DNA of 7,775 nucleotides from Methylomicrobium sp. (GCA_007135635.1 SLIO01000365.1:1-7775), one strand, 5' to 3'; shown: positions 1-6,253, numbered from the stretch's first letter. A program made the numbers and translations. The notes: a model not told the origin generated them from the letters alone.

Positions 1-4
1 AAGG

Positions 5-20
5 TGGCATAACAATCGCT
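5..20 (+). promoter_or_regulatory. Candidate sigma-54 (RpoN) promoter of flagellin 1
   Basis: The sequence TGGCAT, five bases, then TCGCT matches the -24/-12 pattern TGGCAC-N5-TTGCW with two mismatches, and it has the required GG-N10-GC spacing (GG at 6-7, GC at 18-19). Transcription would start near position 31, about 38 bases before the flagellin ATG. RpoN control of flagellar genes is well known in polarly flagellated Gammaproteobacteria. No enhancer site can be judged because the window begins here. Confidence 0.55.
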
Positions 21-23
21 TGT

Positions 24-60
24 TCCAAAATGACTTCTTAAATTTCGCTTTCATTTTGGA
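24..60 (+). repeat. Perfect 10-bp inverted repeat covering the flagellin 1 SD
   Basis: TCCAAAATGA at 24-33 is the exact reverse complement of TCATTTTGGA at 51-60, with a 17-base spacer. The right arm holds the first three bases of the Shine-Dalgarno GGAG (58-61), seven bases before the ATG at 69. In RNA, the hairpin would hide the ribosome binding site. As DNA, it could be an operator. The predicted sigma-54 start near 31 would leave most of the left arm untranscribed, so the RNA model needs a start further upstream. Confidence 0.55.
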
Positions 61-68
61 GAATTGCT

Positions 69-953
69 ATGTCAGGCATGGTTATAAACACGAATATCGC
101 ATCTATCAATAGTCAGCGCATGCTGACCCAAACCAACGATAAACTCAAAACCTCAATGGAACGACTCTCATCGGGCCTTCGCGTAAACAGTGCAAAAGAC
201 GATGCCGCCGGATTGGCGATCGGCAATAAAATGACTTCGCAAATCCGAGGGATGACAGTTGCTATCAGGAATGCCAATGATGGCATTTCGATGGCACAAA
301 CAGCCGAAGCCGCGATGGGATCAATCACAGAAACTCTGCAAAGAATGCGCGATCTGGCTGTACAATCATCCAACACAGGGGCGGTGAATGCCGCGGACCA
401 AGCCAAGTTACAAACAGAATTCGACCAGTTACAACAAGAGATTGGCAGGATTATTACCAATACCGAATTTAACGGTAAGAAAATTTTGAATGGAGGCCTC
501 TCGGGAATGGTCTTTCAAGTCGGCGCCAATACAGCATCGGACAATCGGATTTCGATTACTGTCAATAATCTAGCCTCGGCAACCACTACAGGCCTGGGGT
601 CCATTCTGTTATCGACAGTAGTGATTGGCGGCTCGGCAGGAACGAGCGCAGGAACCATCCCATTGACCGCTGTTTCTATCGGTCTAGTTATTGATGGCTT
701 AGATAAAGCATTGACCACGATCGATACTTTTCGCTCAACCCTGGGCGCCATGCAAAACCGCTTCACCACTACGATTAGCAACCTGCAGTCTTCGATTGAA
801 AATCAAAGCGCTGCGCGGTCACGGATCATGGATGCCGATTTCGCCGCTGAAACTGCCGCATTAAGCAGAAATCAAATACTGCAGCAAGCTGGTACAGCGA
901 TGCTAGCTCAAGCCAACCAATCGAAGCAATCCGTTCTTCAATTACTACAATAA
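69..953 (+). CDS. fliC: Flagellin (copy 1)
   Basis: This is the filament subunit, secreted through the flagellar type III apparatus and polymerised under the FliD cap. The 294-residue protein starts with the flagellin signature MVINTN. The D0/D1 helix block LSSGLRVNSAKDDAAG is at residues 33-48, LQRMRDLAVQ at about 90-99, and the C-terminal D0 block DFAAETAALSRNQILQQAG is near the end. It is short: the outer D2/D3 domains are almost absent, leaving only a Gly/Ser/Thr-rich central stretch (about residues 165-225) that offers O-glycosylation sites. The ATG at 69 is chosen over the one at 78 because of GGAG at 58-61 and the usual two- or three-residue lead before MVINTN. It is about 87% identical by eye to copy 2, which lies inverted at the other end of the window. 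Its control seems to differ: a sigma-54-like site and a palindromic leader. Confidence 0.97.
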   Translation: MSGMVINTNIASINSQRMLTQTNDKLKTSMERLSSGLRVNSAKDDAAGLAIGNKMTSQIRGMTVAIRNANDGISMAQTAEAAMGSITETLQRMRDLAVQSSNTGAVNAADQAKLQTEFDQLQQEIGRIITNTEFNGKKILNGGLSGMVFQVGANTASDNRISITVNNLASATTTGLGSILLSTVVIGGSAGTSAGTIPLTAVSIGLVIDGLDKALTTIDTFRSTLGAMQNRFTTTISNLQSSIENQSAARSRIMDADFAAETAALSRNQILQQAGTAMLAQANQSKQSVLQLLQ

Positions 954-960
954 CCCCCTT

Positions 961-990
961 ATCATTACACCCTTATTACTAAATAATGAT
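961..990 (+). terminator. Weak terminator-like stem after flagellin 1
   Basis: ATCATTA (961-967) pairs with TAATGAT (984-990) seven bases after the flagellin 1 stop codon, and is followed by TCAATTTTGTT. The stem is AT-rich and the T-tract is interrupted, so termination would be inefficient on its own. It is the only candidate between flagellin 1 and the repeat-like element downstream. Confidence 0.3.
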
Positions 991-1006
991 TCAATTTTGT
1001 TAGCCA

Positions 1007-1214
1007 TGGAGTATGCCTATCGAGAAACGCCGTGAACCCAGCACCTAATTAGCCATGATTTTAAATCATTGCTAATGGCCTACGGAATTCAGGTGCAGGG
1101 TGAATTCGTCCATGGGGCTTGACGGCAAGTCTGACCGCCATGGAAGATGGGAATGCCGATTTTGCAGGAGCAAAAATCGGTTATGCTGTTGACATCCCAA
1201 CTAGGCATACCCCA
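1007..1214. repeat. Non-coding MITE/REP-like element, 208 bp, with terminal inverted repeats and three internal stem-loops
   Basis: The ends 1007-1019 and 1202-1214 are inverted repeats with 12 of 13 positions pairing (core GTATGCCTA/TAGGCATAC). Inside lie three successive structures. The first pairs 1036-1046 with 1091-1101 (10 of 11) and encloses a hairpin of ATTAGC/GCTAAT and ATGATT/AATCAT (1048-1076). The second pairs TCCATGG (1109-1115) with CCATGGA (1138-1144), with CTTG/CAAG inside. The third is CCGATTTT (1156-1163) with AAAATCGG (1173-1180), extended outward by TGGGAATG/CATCCCA with one bulge (1148-1155, 1193-1199). GCCATGGA occurs at both 1003-1010 and 1137-1144, and GAATTC occurs twice (1085-1090, 1102-1107). 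No ORF of note is present. This architecture resembles a non-autonomous mobile element or a composite REP element. No target-site duplication was identified. Confidence 0.5.
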
Positions 1215-1227
1215 CACCTTCTCATTC

Positions 1228-1361
1228 TTAAACGTTTTTTCGGTCAAAAGGGATTAAGTATACCCACCCATTGACAAACTCGAATCGAACGAAAAGTTCC
1301 GATTACGACCTATACTTAAGTTGCAATACCATGCTGCTAATTTAACCGGAAAAACGTCTAA
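1228..1361. repeat. Nested palindromic element upstream of maf
   Basis: Three nested pairs of arms share roughly one centre near 1287-1295. The outer arms 1228-1244 and 1345-1361 pair at 15 of 17 positions plus one G-U wobble (core ACGTTTTTTCGGT / ACCGGAAAAACGT). The middle arms TTAAGTATA (1254-1262) and TATACTTAA (1311-1319) are a perfect 9-bp match. The inner hairpin 1280-1308 forms 11 pairs (TCG AATCG AAC with GTT CGATT CGA, two single-base bulges) around a GAAAA loop. It could be a structured 5' leader of the maf transcript, an operator region, or a second small repeat element. Positions 1362-1426, between it and the small ORF, hold only a possible eight-codon leader ORF (1376-1402). Confidence 0.45.
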
Positions 1362-1426
1362 TTCAAGAAGGTGCTATGTTTATTAGGAGAGTATATCGTT
1401 AGCACGGTTGTTGTCATTATCCTCCC

Positions 1427-1552
1427 ATGAACGAGTTAATAGCGATTCTCAACAAGCACCGTATCTTCAACAAAGTTGAACGATTCTTCATTACGAAGGG
1501 CGTAATAAAAATTGCCGCTGAAATTGAAAACAATGCGAACAATCCACGATGA
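1427..1552 (+). CDS. Small ORF, 41 residues, ATGA-overlapped with maf (hypothetical)
   Basis: ATG at 1427 opens 41 sense codons ending in TGA at 1550-1552, and that stop overlaps the maf start in ATGA (1549-1552). I do not recognise the product. It is basic in its first two thirds (HRIFNKVERFFITKGVIK at about residues 11-28) and ends AAEIENNANNPR, which suggests an amphipathic helix rather than a membrane segment. There is no good Shine-Dalgarno site just before its ATG (the bases there are CCTCCC), and an in-frame TAG lies 27 bases upstream, so no longer version exists. The stop-start overlap is typical of translational coupling, and maf itself has no SD. It could equally be the degraded tail of a lost gene or chance. 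I am unsure that it is expressed. Confidence 0.4.
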   Translation: MNELIAILNKHRIFNKVERFFITKGVIKIAAEIENNANNPR

Positions 1553-4065
1553 TATTATCAAACCCCGTAAATAGCACACTTGCCATCAATACTTTCGGCG
1601 ACAAGTATTTTCACTTCATCAATGGCGCAACTTTCAACAAGGTCAGCGCTAAGGTCGTTTTTGAAGCATCTTTCAGTAAAGCGCTGTTTAATGAAGACTC
1701 ACTGTATATCATTGTCGGCAGCGACTCAGGCTTATTACCAAAGTTCATTCAACAACAAGGAATACCCTCTGGAACTCGATACATATTCATAGAGCCGGAG
1801 GAAATCCTAGACCTGATTGAACAACAGGGATTATTTGACAATTTGCCGCCCGAAATCGCCTGCACAACCCTCGAAAATTGGCAAAAACTAAGCGATGATT
1901 TCAAAATCAACGATTATTTCTACATCGATTCGGTCAAACTACATAATTCAATTGGCGCACAACAAGCAACGCTTCAAGATTATCCCGAGCTCAGTTGGCA
2001 ATTAAATGAAATACTGCAATCGATGCATTGGCAATACAATGTCGCCATTGGCTGCGAGGCATTTATGATCCGCCAATTAGAAAATCTCGCCGACAATATA
2101 TTGCCCGCAAACCTTTTACAAGACGCGTATCGCGGCCAAACCGTCATCATATTGGCTGGCGGCCCTTCCTTAACTTACCTATTACCTTGGGTAAAACAGC
2201 ACCGAAACAAACTGACGGTTTTTTCAGTTTCACGTGTATCCAGACAATTAATCACGGCCAACATAGAACCTGACTTCGTTTTTTCTGTGGACCCCTATGA
2301 GATTAGCGCTGAAGTCAGCAAAGAAATGTTTAAGTTTGGTGACAACACCATTTTTGTCCATTCGCATCACGCTTACCCGACCTTGATCAATCAGTGGCAC
2401 GGCAAACGCCTTTACCTAGGCGAACGATTGCCATGGCAATCGAAACTGAACATAGAAAATATCAATAGCATCGGGCCAACCGTCACCAATACAGCACTTA
2501 ATACAGCCCACCGCTTTGGCTTTAGTCGAATCTTGCTGGCCGGCTTCGATTTATGCTTTACCAAAGAAGGCATTACACACGCCAAAGGAAGTAACGAACA
2601 ACTAGCAGGCCCGAAATATGACCTAACTTCCCTGCAAGTCGAAACTTATTGCGGAGAAAAAAGACCCACAGGTCAAGATTATTATGCTGCGCTGTCCATT
2701 CTTTCTCGACAAGCCCAAGCAATAACGGCCGATAACCGAAAAATCATCAATCTTGCTAAAACAGCCGCTAAAGTCGCATTTATCGATCATATTCCACCCG
2801 AAAAAATAACGCTCGACGAATTAGACACTCCACCGAACGAGTATGCAGCCCATCTGATTCCATGTTTATCGGAACCGGAACTGAGTGAGCACTATGCCGC
2901 CATTTCAATGGAATTGGAAAAAGCATTGCATCATCTCAAAGGCATTAAAACGCTTGCCAAAAAAGCTATAAAAATCAATGAAGGCATGTATAACCAGAAA
3001 GGACAAATCGAAAATTATCGCGACAAACGCAATCTGGATTCGATTGAAAAGAAATTACATCAAAAATATCGCAATTACAGCGCACAGGTAAAACGCTTCG
3101 GAATACGAAATTTTCTTAAAATCGCCGCGCCGAATAAAGACAACTGGAATGCCGAGTACACCAAAAAAATCGGACTCATCTATTACGATGCATTCCACAT
3201 TGGCTCGACCCATCTAATCAAACAAGTAGAAGACGCTCTTTCCCGCACACGATCTAGAAAAGAAGAGCTCATAGATAAACCGGATTTTTCACTGCTATTC
3301 GATCAATGGAACAAAGACAAAAGTTACAATCGGGCTAGGTTATGGCTTGAGCGCCATCCAACCGCATATTTATCCCCGGAAACCAAAAATAAAATAGCAT
3401 CTTTGTCGAAAATGTTCGACGCATTTCTAACGAATGGCATAACAACGCTAAACTCTCAAGCGAGAACTTCTTCACGATTACCGGAAGTAAAAATAAGGGC
3501 CTTTCTTTTATTGAATCATAAGAAAACGGACGAATTAAAAGACCTGTACAACGCTTTGGAACTCGACAGCAAAGAAACAGACAAAGAACCCTATCTCTTA
3601 TTGATTTCAGCGTTTATAGCCGAATTGGAAGAGAACGACAATCAGGCGCTCAATTATTATGACGCCATTTTGAATCTAGACGACTCTCCGCTTATCGAAG
3701 AAGCATTACTGAGAATTACATCAATCAGCCTTAGACTGCTTAACGATGAAAATGCATTCATGGCTCTGGAATGCCTTGCTCAAATTAACCCGATCTATTT
3801 GCCACTGTACGCTGAGTCCGCCAGAATCTTAGGACGGCTAATGATTGCAATCGATAGCTATAACACCTATTTATCTCAATTTCCGGAAGATCTTCAGTGC
3901 CAATTAAAACTGACCGATCTCTATCTTGAAAATCAAATCCCCCATGCCGCTGAAATGATGCTCGACCATATTCTAGATCGAACTCCGGACTTGGAGGCTG
4001 CCATTTTAATGAAAAAGAAAATTGCCGACTTGAAAGACCAGAATCATCATCAACAACAATCATGA
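1549..4065 (+). CDS. maf: Maf-family (DUF115, MptE-like) flagellin glycosyltransferase with TPR-like C-terminus
   Basis: Motility accessory factors of this family are cytoplasmic proteins needed to transfer nonulosonic acids (pseudaminic or legionaminic type) to flagellin Ser/Thr before export; the donor is a CMP-sugar. The 838-residue protein has a divergent N-terminal domain (about 1-170), then the MAF_flag10/DUF115 core with its hallmark AGGPSL at residues 203-208, SVDPYE at about 246-251, GPTVTNTAL at 309-317, LAGFDL at 330-335 and THAKGS at 343-348. A charged, probably coiled-coil middle follows, and from about 630 to 830 there are helix pairs resembling tetratricopeptide repeats (for example LLLISAFIAELEENDNQALNYY). 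ATG 1549 is the only possible start after the in-frame TGA at 1525-1527. It lacks an SD and overlaps the stop of a 41-codon ORF. Its position between two flagellin genes supports flagellin as acceptor. The exact sugar cannot be read from the sequence. Confidence 0.88.
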   Translation: MILSNPVNSTLAINTFGDKYFHFINGATFNKVSAKVVFEASFSKALFNEDSLYIIVGSDSGLLPKFIQQQGIPSGTRYIFIEPEEILDLIEQQGLFDNLPPEIACTTLENWQKLSDDFKINDYFYIDSVKLHNSIGAQQATLQDYPELSWQLNEILQSMHWQYNVAIGCEAFMIRQLENLADNILPANLLQDAYRGQTVIILAGGPSLTYLLPWVKQHRNKLTVFSVSRVSRQLITANIEPDFVFSVDPYEISAEVSKEMFKFGDNTIFVHSHHAYPTLINQWHGKRLYLGERLPWQSKLNIENINSIGPTVTNTALNTAHRFGFSRILLAGFDLCFTKEGITHAKGSNEQLAGPKYDLTSLQVETYCGEKRPTGQDYYAALSILSRQAQAITADNRKIINLAKTAAKVAFIDHIPPEKITLDELDTPPNEYAAHLIPCLSEPELSEHYAAISMELEKALHHLKGIKTLAKKAIKINEGMYNQKGQIENYRDKRNLDSIEKKLHQKYRNYSAQVKRFGIRNFLKIAAPNKDNWNAEYTKKIGLIYYDAFHIGSTHLIKQVEDALSRTRSRKEELIDKPDFSLLFDQWNKDKSYNRARLWLERHPTAYLSPETKNKIASLSKMFDAFLTNGITTLNSQARTSSRLPEVKIRAFLLLNHKKTDELKDLYNALELDSKETDKEPYLLLISAFIAELEENDNQALNYYDAILNLDDSPLIEEALLRITSISLRLLNDENAFMALECLAQINPIYLPLYAESARILGRLMIAIDSYNTYLSQFPEDLQCQLKLTDLYLENQIPHAAEMMLDHILDRTPDLEAAILMKKKIADLKDQNHHQQQS

Positions 4066-4108
4066 GGAGGTTTTCATCGTTAAAGACATGATGAAAGAAA
4101 GTATATAG
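4064..4108 (+). other. Orphan strong SD with ten-codon remnant after maf
   Basis: GAGGAGG (4064-4070) overlaps the maf stop codon. Five bases after it, at 4076, an ATC opens a reading frame of ten codons (ATC GTT AAA GAC ATG ATG AAA GAA AGT ATA) that ends in TAG at 4106-4108. If the ATC was once ATG, this is the start of a further operon gene that has been lost. Another reading is ATG at 4062-4064 within the SD giving a nine-codon peptide. No functional gene follows on this strand. Confidence 0.3.
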
Positions 4109-4112
4109 AGTG

Positions 4113-4143
4113 AAAAAATGAAGGCCTGTGTTAATACGGCTTC
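4113..4143 (-). terminator. Rho-independent terminator of the flaG-fliD-fliS-fliT operon
   Basis: Read on the minus strand, GAAGCC (4143-4138) pairs with GGCCTTC (4126-4120) with one bulged C and an 11-base loop, and is followed by AT6 (T-run 4118-4113). The stem begins inside the last codons of the fliT-like gene and the loop contains its TAA stop. On the plus strand there is no T-tract after the stem, so it should act mainly on the minus-strand operon and not on maf. Confidence 0.6.
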
Positions 4144-4460
4144 GATTCATCCTGTTCGCTTTGATAGACTTTGACACTTTTGCGTCCCTGACTCAACAAA
4201 GACGCCTGCTTTTGCAAGAGTTGTTTTCTATCTTCCAAATCCGCCATATACAAACTATCTTCCTGCTGAATCTTAAGCAATAAAGCGTTAACGGTTGAAC
4301 GTTGTATTGACTTAATAGGAGCTCGAAATAACTGTTCGAGACATTCTTGACGATGTATTAAAACATTATTGAGGGCGTCCCAATCTTCGCAACCAATCGC
4401 TTGGGCGATTTTCTCTGAAAAACCGCTTAAAGTATCGAGCAATACGTTTACGGAATCCAT
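4131..4460 (-). CDS. fliT: FliT-like flagellar chaperone
   Basis: This small, largely helical protein of 109 residues sits immediately after fliS, the usual place of FliT. FliT (121 residues in Salmonella) is the export chaperone of the cap protein FliD and in enterics also inhibits FlhDC. What can be seen is an N-terminal helix (MDSVNVLLDTLSGFSEKIAQ), the pattern DWDALNNVLIHRQECLEQLF at about residues 26-45, which is typical of FliT-like proteins (repeated aliphatics plus a conserved R/Q-rich turn), and a charged C-terminal helix before a polar tail. Sequence conservation in this family is weak, so the call rests on size, helix pattern and operon position. Its ATG is four bases after the fliS stop with no SD, so translation is probably coupled to fliS. 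The terminator begins inside its last codons. Confidence 0.65.
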   Translation of the reverse strand: MDSVNVLLDTLSGFSEKIAQAIGCEDWDALNNVLIHRQECLEQLFRAPIKSIQRSTVNALLLKIQQEDSLYMADLEDRKQLLQKQASLLSQGRKSVKVYQSEQDESKPY

Positions 4461-4464
4461 TTAT

Positions 4465-4866
4465 TTATTGCTGATATAGTTCCGGAATCGCATCCCATGC
4501 TTCTTTTAGCTCACGCATCAATCCACTTACCTCATCCAAAATTTGAATGTTGTTTTCAGAACTCGCCTGAAAAAGCCTGTTATTCATATAGTCGTAAAGA
4601 CTACTCAGGTTTTCGCTTATTTCTCCACCTCGCTCAGCGTCTAAACCATCAATCAAACCACCGACAATTGCTATGGCTTTAGAAATCTGGATGCTTTTTT
4701 CTTCAAAGTCGCCGCGATCGATCGCTCCTTTAGCCGCATTGACACGCATTAAAAAACCGCTCATCAGCATTTGAATCAATTTATGAGGGGATGCATCATC
4801 TAAAACCGCCTCGTTCTGTACAGCGGCATATTTATTGACATTATTCCTGTACATACTCGGTCTCAT
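4465..4866 (-). CDS. fliS: Flagellin export chaperone FliS
   Basis: FliS binds the disordered C-terminal D0 region of flagellin in the cytoplasm, stops premature polymerisation and hands it to the export gate (FlhA). The protein shows the family core: a YRNNVNKYAAVQNEAV N-terminal motif (Y-x-x-N-x-Y-x-x-V-x-x-x-V-like), DASPHKLIQMLMSGFLMRVNAAKGAI, then GGLIDGLDAERGGEISENLSSLYDYMNNRL, which is the helix pair that grips flagellin. I choose the ATG at 4866 (133 residues, MRPSMYRNN) because GAGG at 4875-4872 stands five bases before it. An in-frame ATG at 4881 would add five residues but has only a distant AGGA. The gene lies 34 bases after fliD with this start and four bases before the fliT-like gene, in one operon. 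Confidence 0.93.
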   Translation of the reverse strand: MRPSMYRNNVNKYAAVQNEAVLDDASPHKLIQMLMSGFLMRVNAAKGAIDRGDFEEKSIQISKAIAIVGGLIDGLDAERGGEISENLSSLYDYMNNRLFQASSENNIQILDEVSGLMRELKEAWDAIPELYQQ

Positions 4867-4871
4867 GTTAG

Positions 4872-4875
4872 CCTC
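4872..4875 (-). promoter_or_regulatory. Ribosome binding site that decides the fliS start
   Basis: On the minus strand, AAAGAGG is followed by five bases and then ATG at 4866-4864. This GAGG would lie inside the coding region if translation began at the ATG at 4881, so it argues for the shorter FliS. Confidence 0.5.
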
Positions 4876-4900
4876 TTTCATTATCTATAATCCTAATTGA

Positions 4901-6253
4901 TTATTTATTAAGCAGCGCCAATTGCTGAGAAACGAACGCACCAGTCGACTGAAATTGGCCAACCGCCGTATCCATCGCAATGAATTGCTTCATCAAGGCA
5001 TTCTCCAATTTATCCAGCCTAACTTGCACATTTTCCCGGCGCGTTTCAAATCCTCTGAGTTGATTATTTAGAGACTTGGTTCTTGAATCCAAGGTGCCGC
5101 CAGGCTGCAAATATTGTGTTAAACGTTCGCTTAACCGATTTGCAATACCGTCGGTCGATGAAAAAATATCACTAATCGATTTTAGATCGCCATTCAATTT
5201 TTCACTGAATGTTGAATTATTCAACGACATAACACCGTTTCGATCGACGGTTATTCCGATTAATGCTAAAGAATTCGATTCGTTAGAAGCGGACTCAACA
5301 GACCTCGATACATCACCGCGTATCTGGCTTTGAATACTTCTCAGAGTGGAGTCGCCGATTAACGCACCAGCCACGTTCGATCCGACATCGAATTTTCCCA
5401 AATCCTTGACCACGGTCATTAGGCCATTATAGGCCTTGACAAAATCATTCGCCGCATCGGTTATGGCTTTACTATCAATCGATACGTTCAAAGCGAATAC
5501 GGTATCCGAATCTTCAACCTTTAAATCCAGAGTTACGCCTGATATGACATCGGAAATGGAATTACTACTGCGTGTGGCAATTTGCCCATCCACTTCAATG
5601 ATTGCATCTTTAGCCGCACGCTGCTCTTGCATGTTGCCGGCCAGGTCAGCTAGTCCCGGAGCCGATGAAGAAATTGCTATCGCATTTTCGCTACCGGTTT
5701 CTTTGCCTGTCAGCACTAGTTTAAAGCCATCGTCGACGTTAATAATACTAGCAGTCACACCGGTATTATCCTGTGCGTTATTAATCGCATCGCGAATACC
5801 ACTCAATGTATTATTGGTAGCACCGATGTTAATTGTAAATTCGTTACCGCCCACAGACAACGTCAAATCACCGGTGCCCACTTCGGCGTTATAACCCGAA
5901 TATCCTGCGCCATCGCCTGTAATCAATTTATGCGAGGTTGCAAGTTGGCTGACTTTGAGACTATAGCTACCGGCAATGGCTTGGGTTCCCGCCTTTGCTG
6001 TCGCCAAGTTTTCATTCGATGAAAATGCTTGATGTTTACTGAACAAGCCATCTGTCTTGAGTTTATTTGCTGCTGTTTGAAAGTTCGACAAAGCACCTTT
6101 GAGAGTTCCCAAGGCACTTAGCCGAGACTTAACAGACGACTCCTGGCGGTTGATAGCATTAAAAGCGGGCTGTCCTTCGGCTCTAACCAACTGACTAACT
6201 ATGCCGTTGATGTCTATCCCGCTACCTAAGCCTAATGCAGATGTGATTGCCAT
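4901..6253 (-). CDS. fliD: Flagellar filament cap protein FliD (HAP2)
   Basis: FliD forms the cap at the filament tip that folds each arriving flagellin into place. The 450 residues are close to family length (about 470 in enterics and Pseudomonas). The N-terminal FliD_N domain begins MAITSALGLGSGIDINGIVSQLV and carries the coiled-coil D0/D1 helix with SALGTLKGALSNFQTAANKL. A variable central part holds the VDGQIATRSSNSISDVISGVTLDL pattern at about residues 222-245. The FliD_C domain runs from about 250 to the end, with GALIGDSTLRSIQSQI, LALIGITVDRNGVMSL, and a final helix ending MKQFIAMDTAVGQFQSTGAFVSQQL. The ATG at 6253 has AGGAGT five bases upstream. flaG ends 25 bases before it and fliS follows, as in many Gammaproteobacteria. 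No frameshift or missing block was noticed. Confidence 0.97.
   Translation of the reverse strand: MAITSALGLGSGIDINGIVSQLVRAEGQPAFNAINRQESSVKSRLSALGTLKGALSNFQTAANKLKTDGLFSKHQAFSSNENLATAKAGTQAIAGSYSLKVSQLATSHKLITGDGAGYSGYNAEVGTGDLTLSVGGNEFTINIGATNNTLSGIRDAINNAQDNTGVTASIINVDDGFKLVLTGKETGSENAIAISSSAPGLADLAGNMQEQRAAKDAIIEVDGQIATRSSNSISDVISGVTLDLKVEDSDTVFALNVSIDSKAITDAANDFVKAYNGLMTVVKDLGKFDVGSNVAGALIGDSTLRSIQSQIRGDVSRSVESASNESNSLALIGITVDRNGVMSLNNSTFSEKLNGDLKSISDIFSSTDGIANRLSERLTQYLQPGGTLDSRTKSLNNQLRGFETRRENVQVRLDKLENALMKQFIAMDTAVGQFQSTGAFVSQQLALLNK

Noticed and set aside
113..781. Antisense ORFs inside flagellin 1 (113-460 and 515-781), with matching ones inside flagellin 2 (6952-7218 and 7273-7620).
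   Set aside because: They are mirror frames of the conserved flagellin coding sequence, lack ribosome sites, and recur in both copies only because the genes are paralogues.
1298..1305. TCCGATTA as a FliA -10 box before maf.
   Set aside because: Only six of eight bases match, there is no TAAA-like -35 at the right spacing, and the bases form the inner hairpin arm.
1271..1316. TTGACA at 1271-1276 and TATACT at 1311-1316 as a sigma-70 promoter for maf.
   Set aside because: The boxes are 34 bases apart, not about 17, and no acceptable -10 lies at the right distance. TATACT is explained by the palindrome arm at 1311-1319.
1007..1361. A CRISPR array or a tRNA/rRNA gene in the long intergenic region.
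   Set aside because: There are no regularly spaced direct repeats, no cloverleaf with a GTTCRANNC-type T arm, and no recognisable rRNA core; the signals are inverted repeats only.
3785..4177. A 130-residue minus-strand ORF across the end of maf and the fliT terminator.
   Set aside because: It is antisense to well-supported coding sequence, runs over the terminator and fliT end in another frame, and shows no recognisable family.
5436..5894. A 152-residue plus-strand ORF inside fliD.
   Set aside because: It is a shadow of fliD: its length comes from the Ser/Ala-rich cap protein codons, it has no SD, and the fliD frame is clearly the real one.
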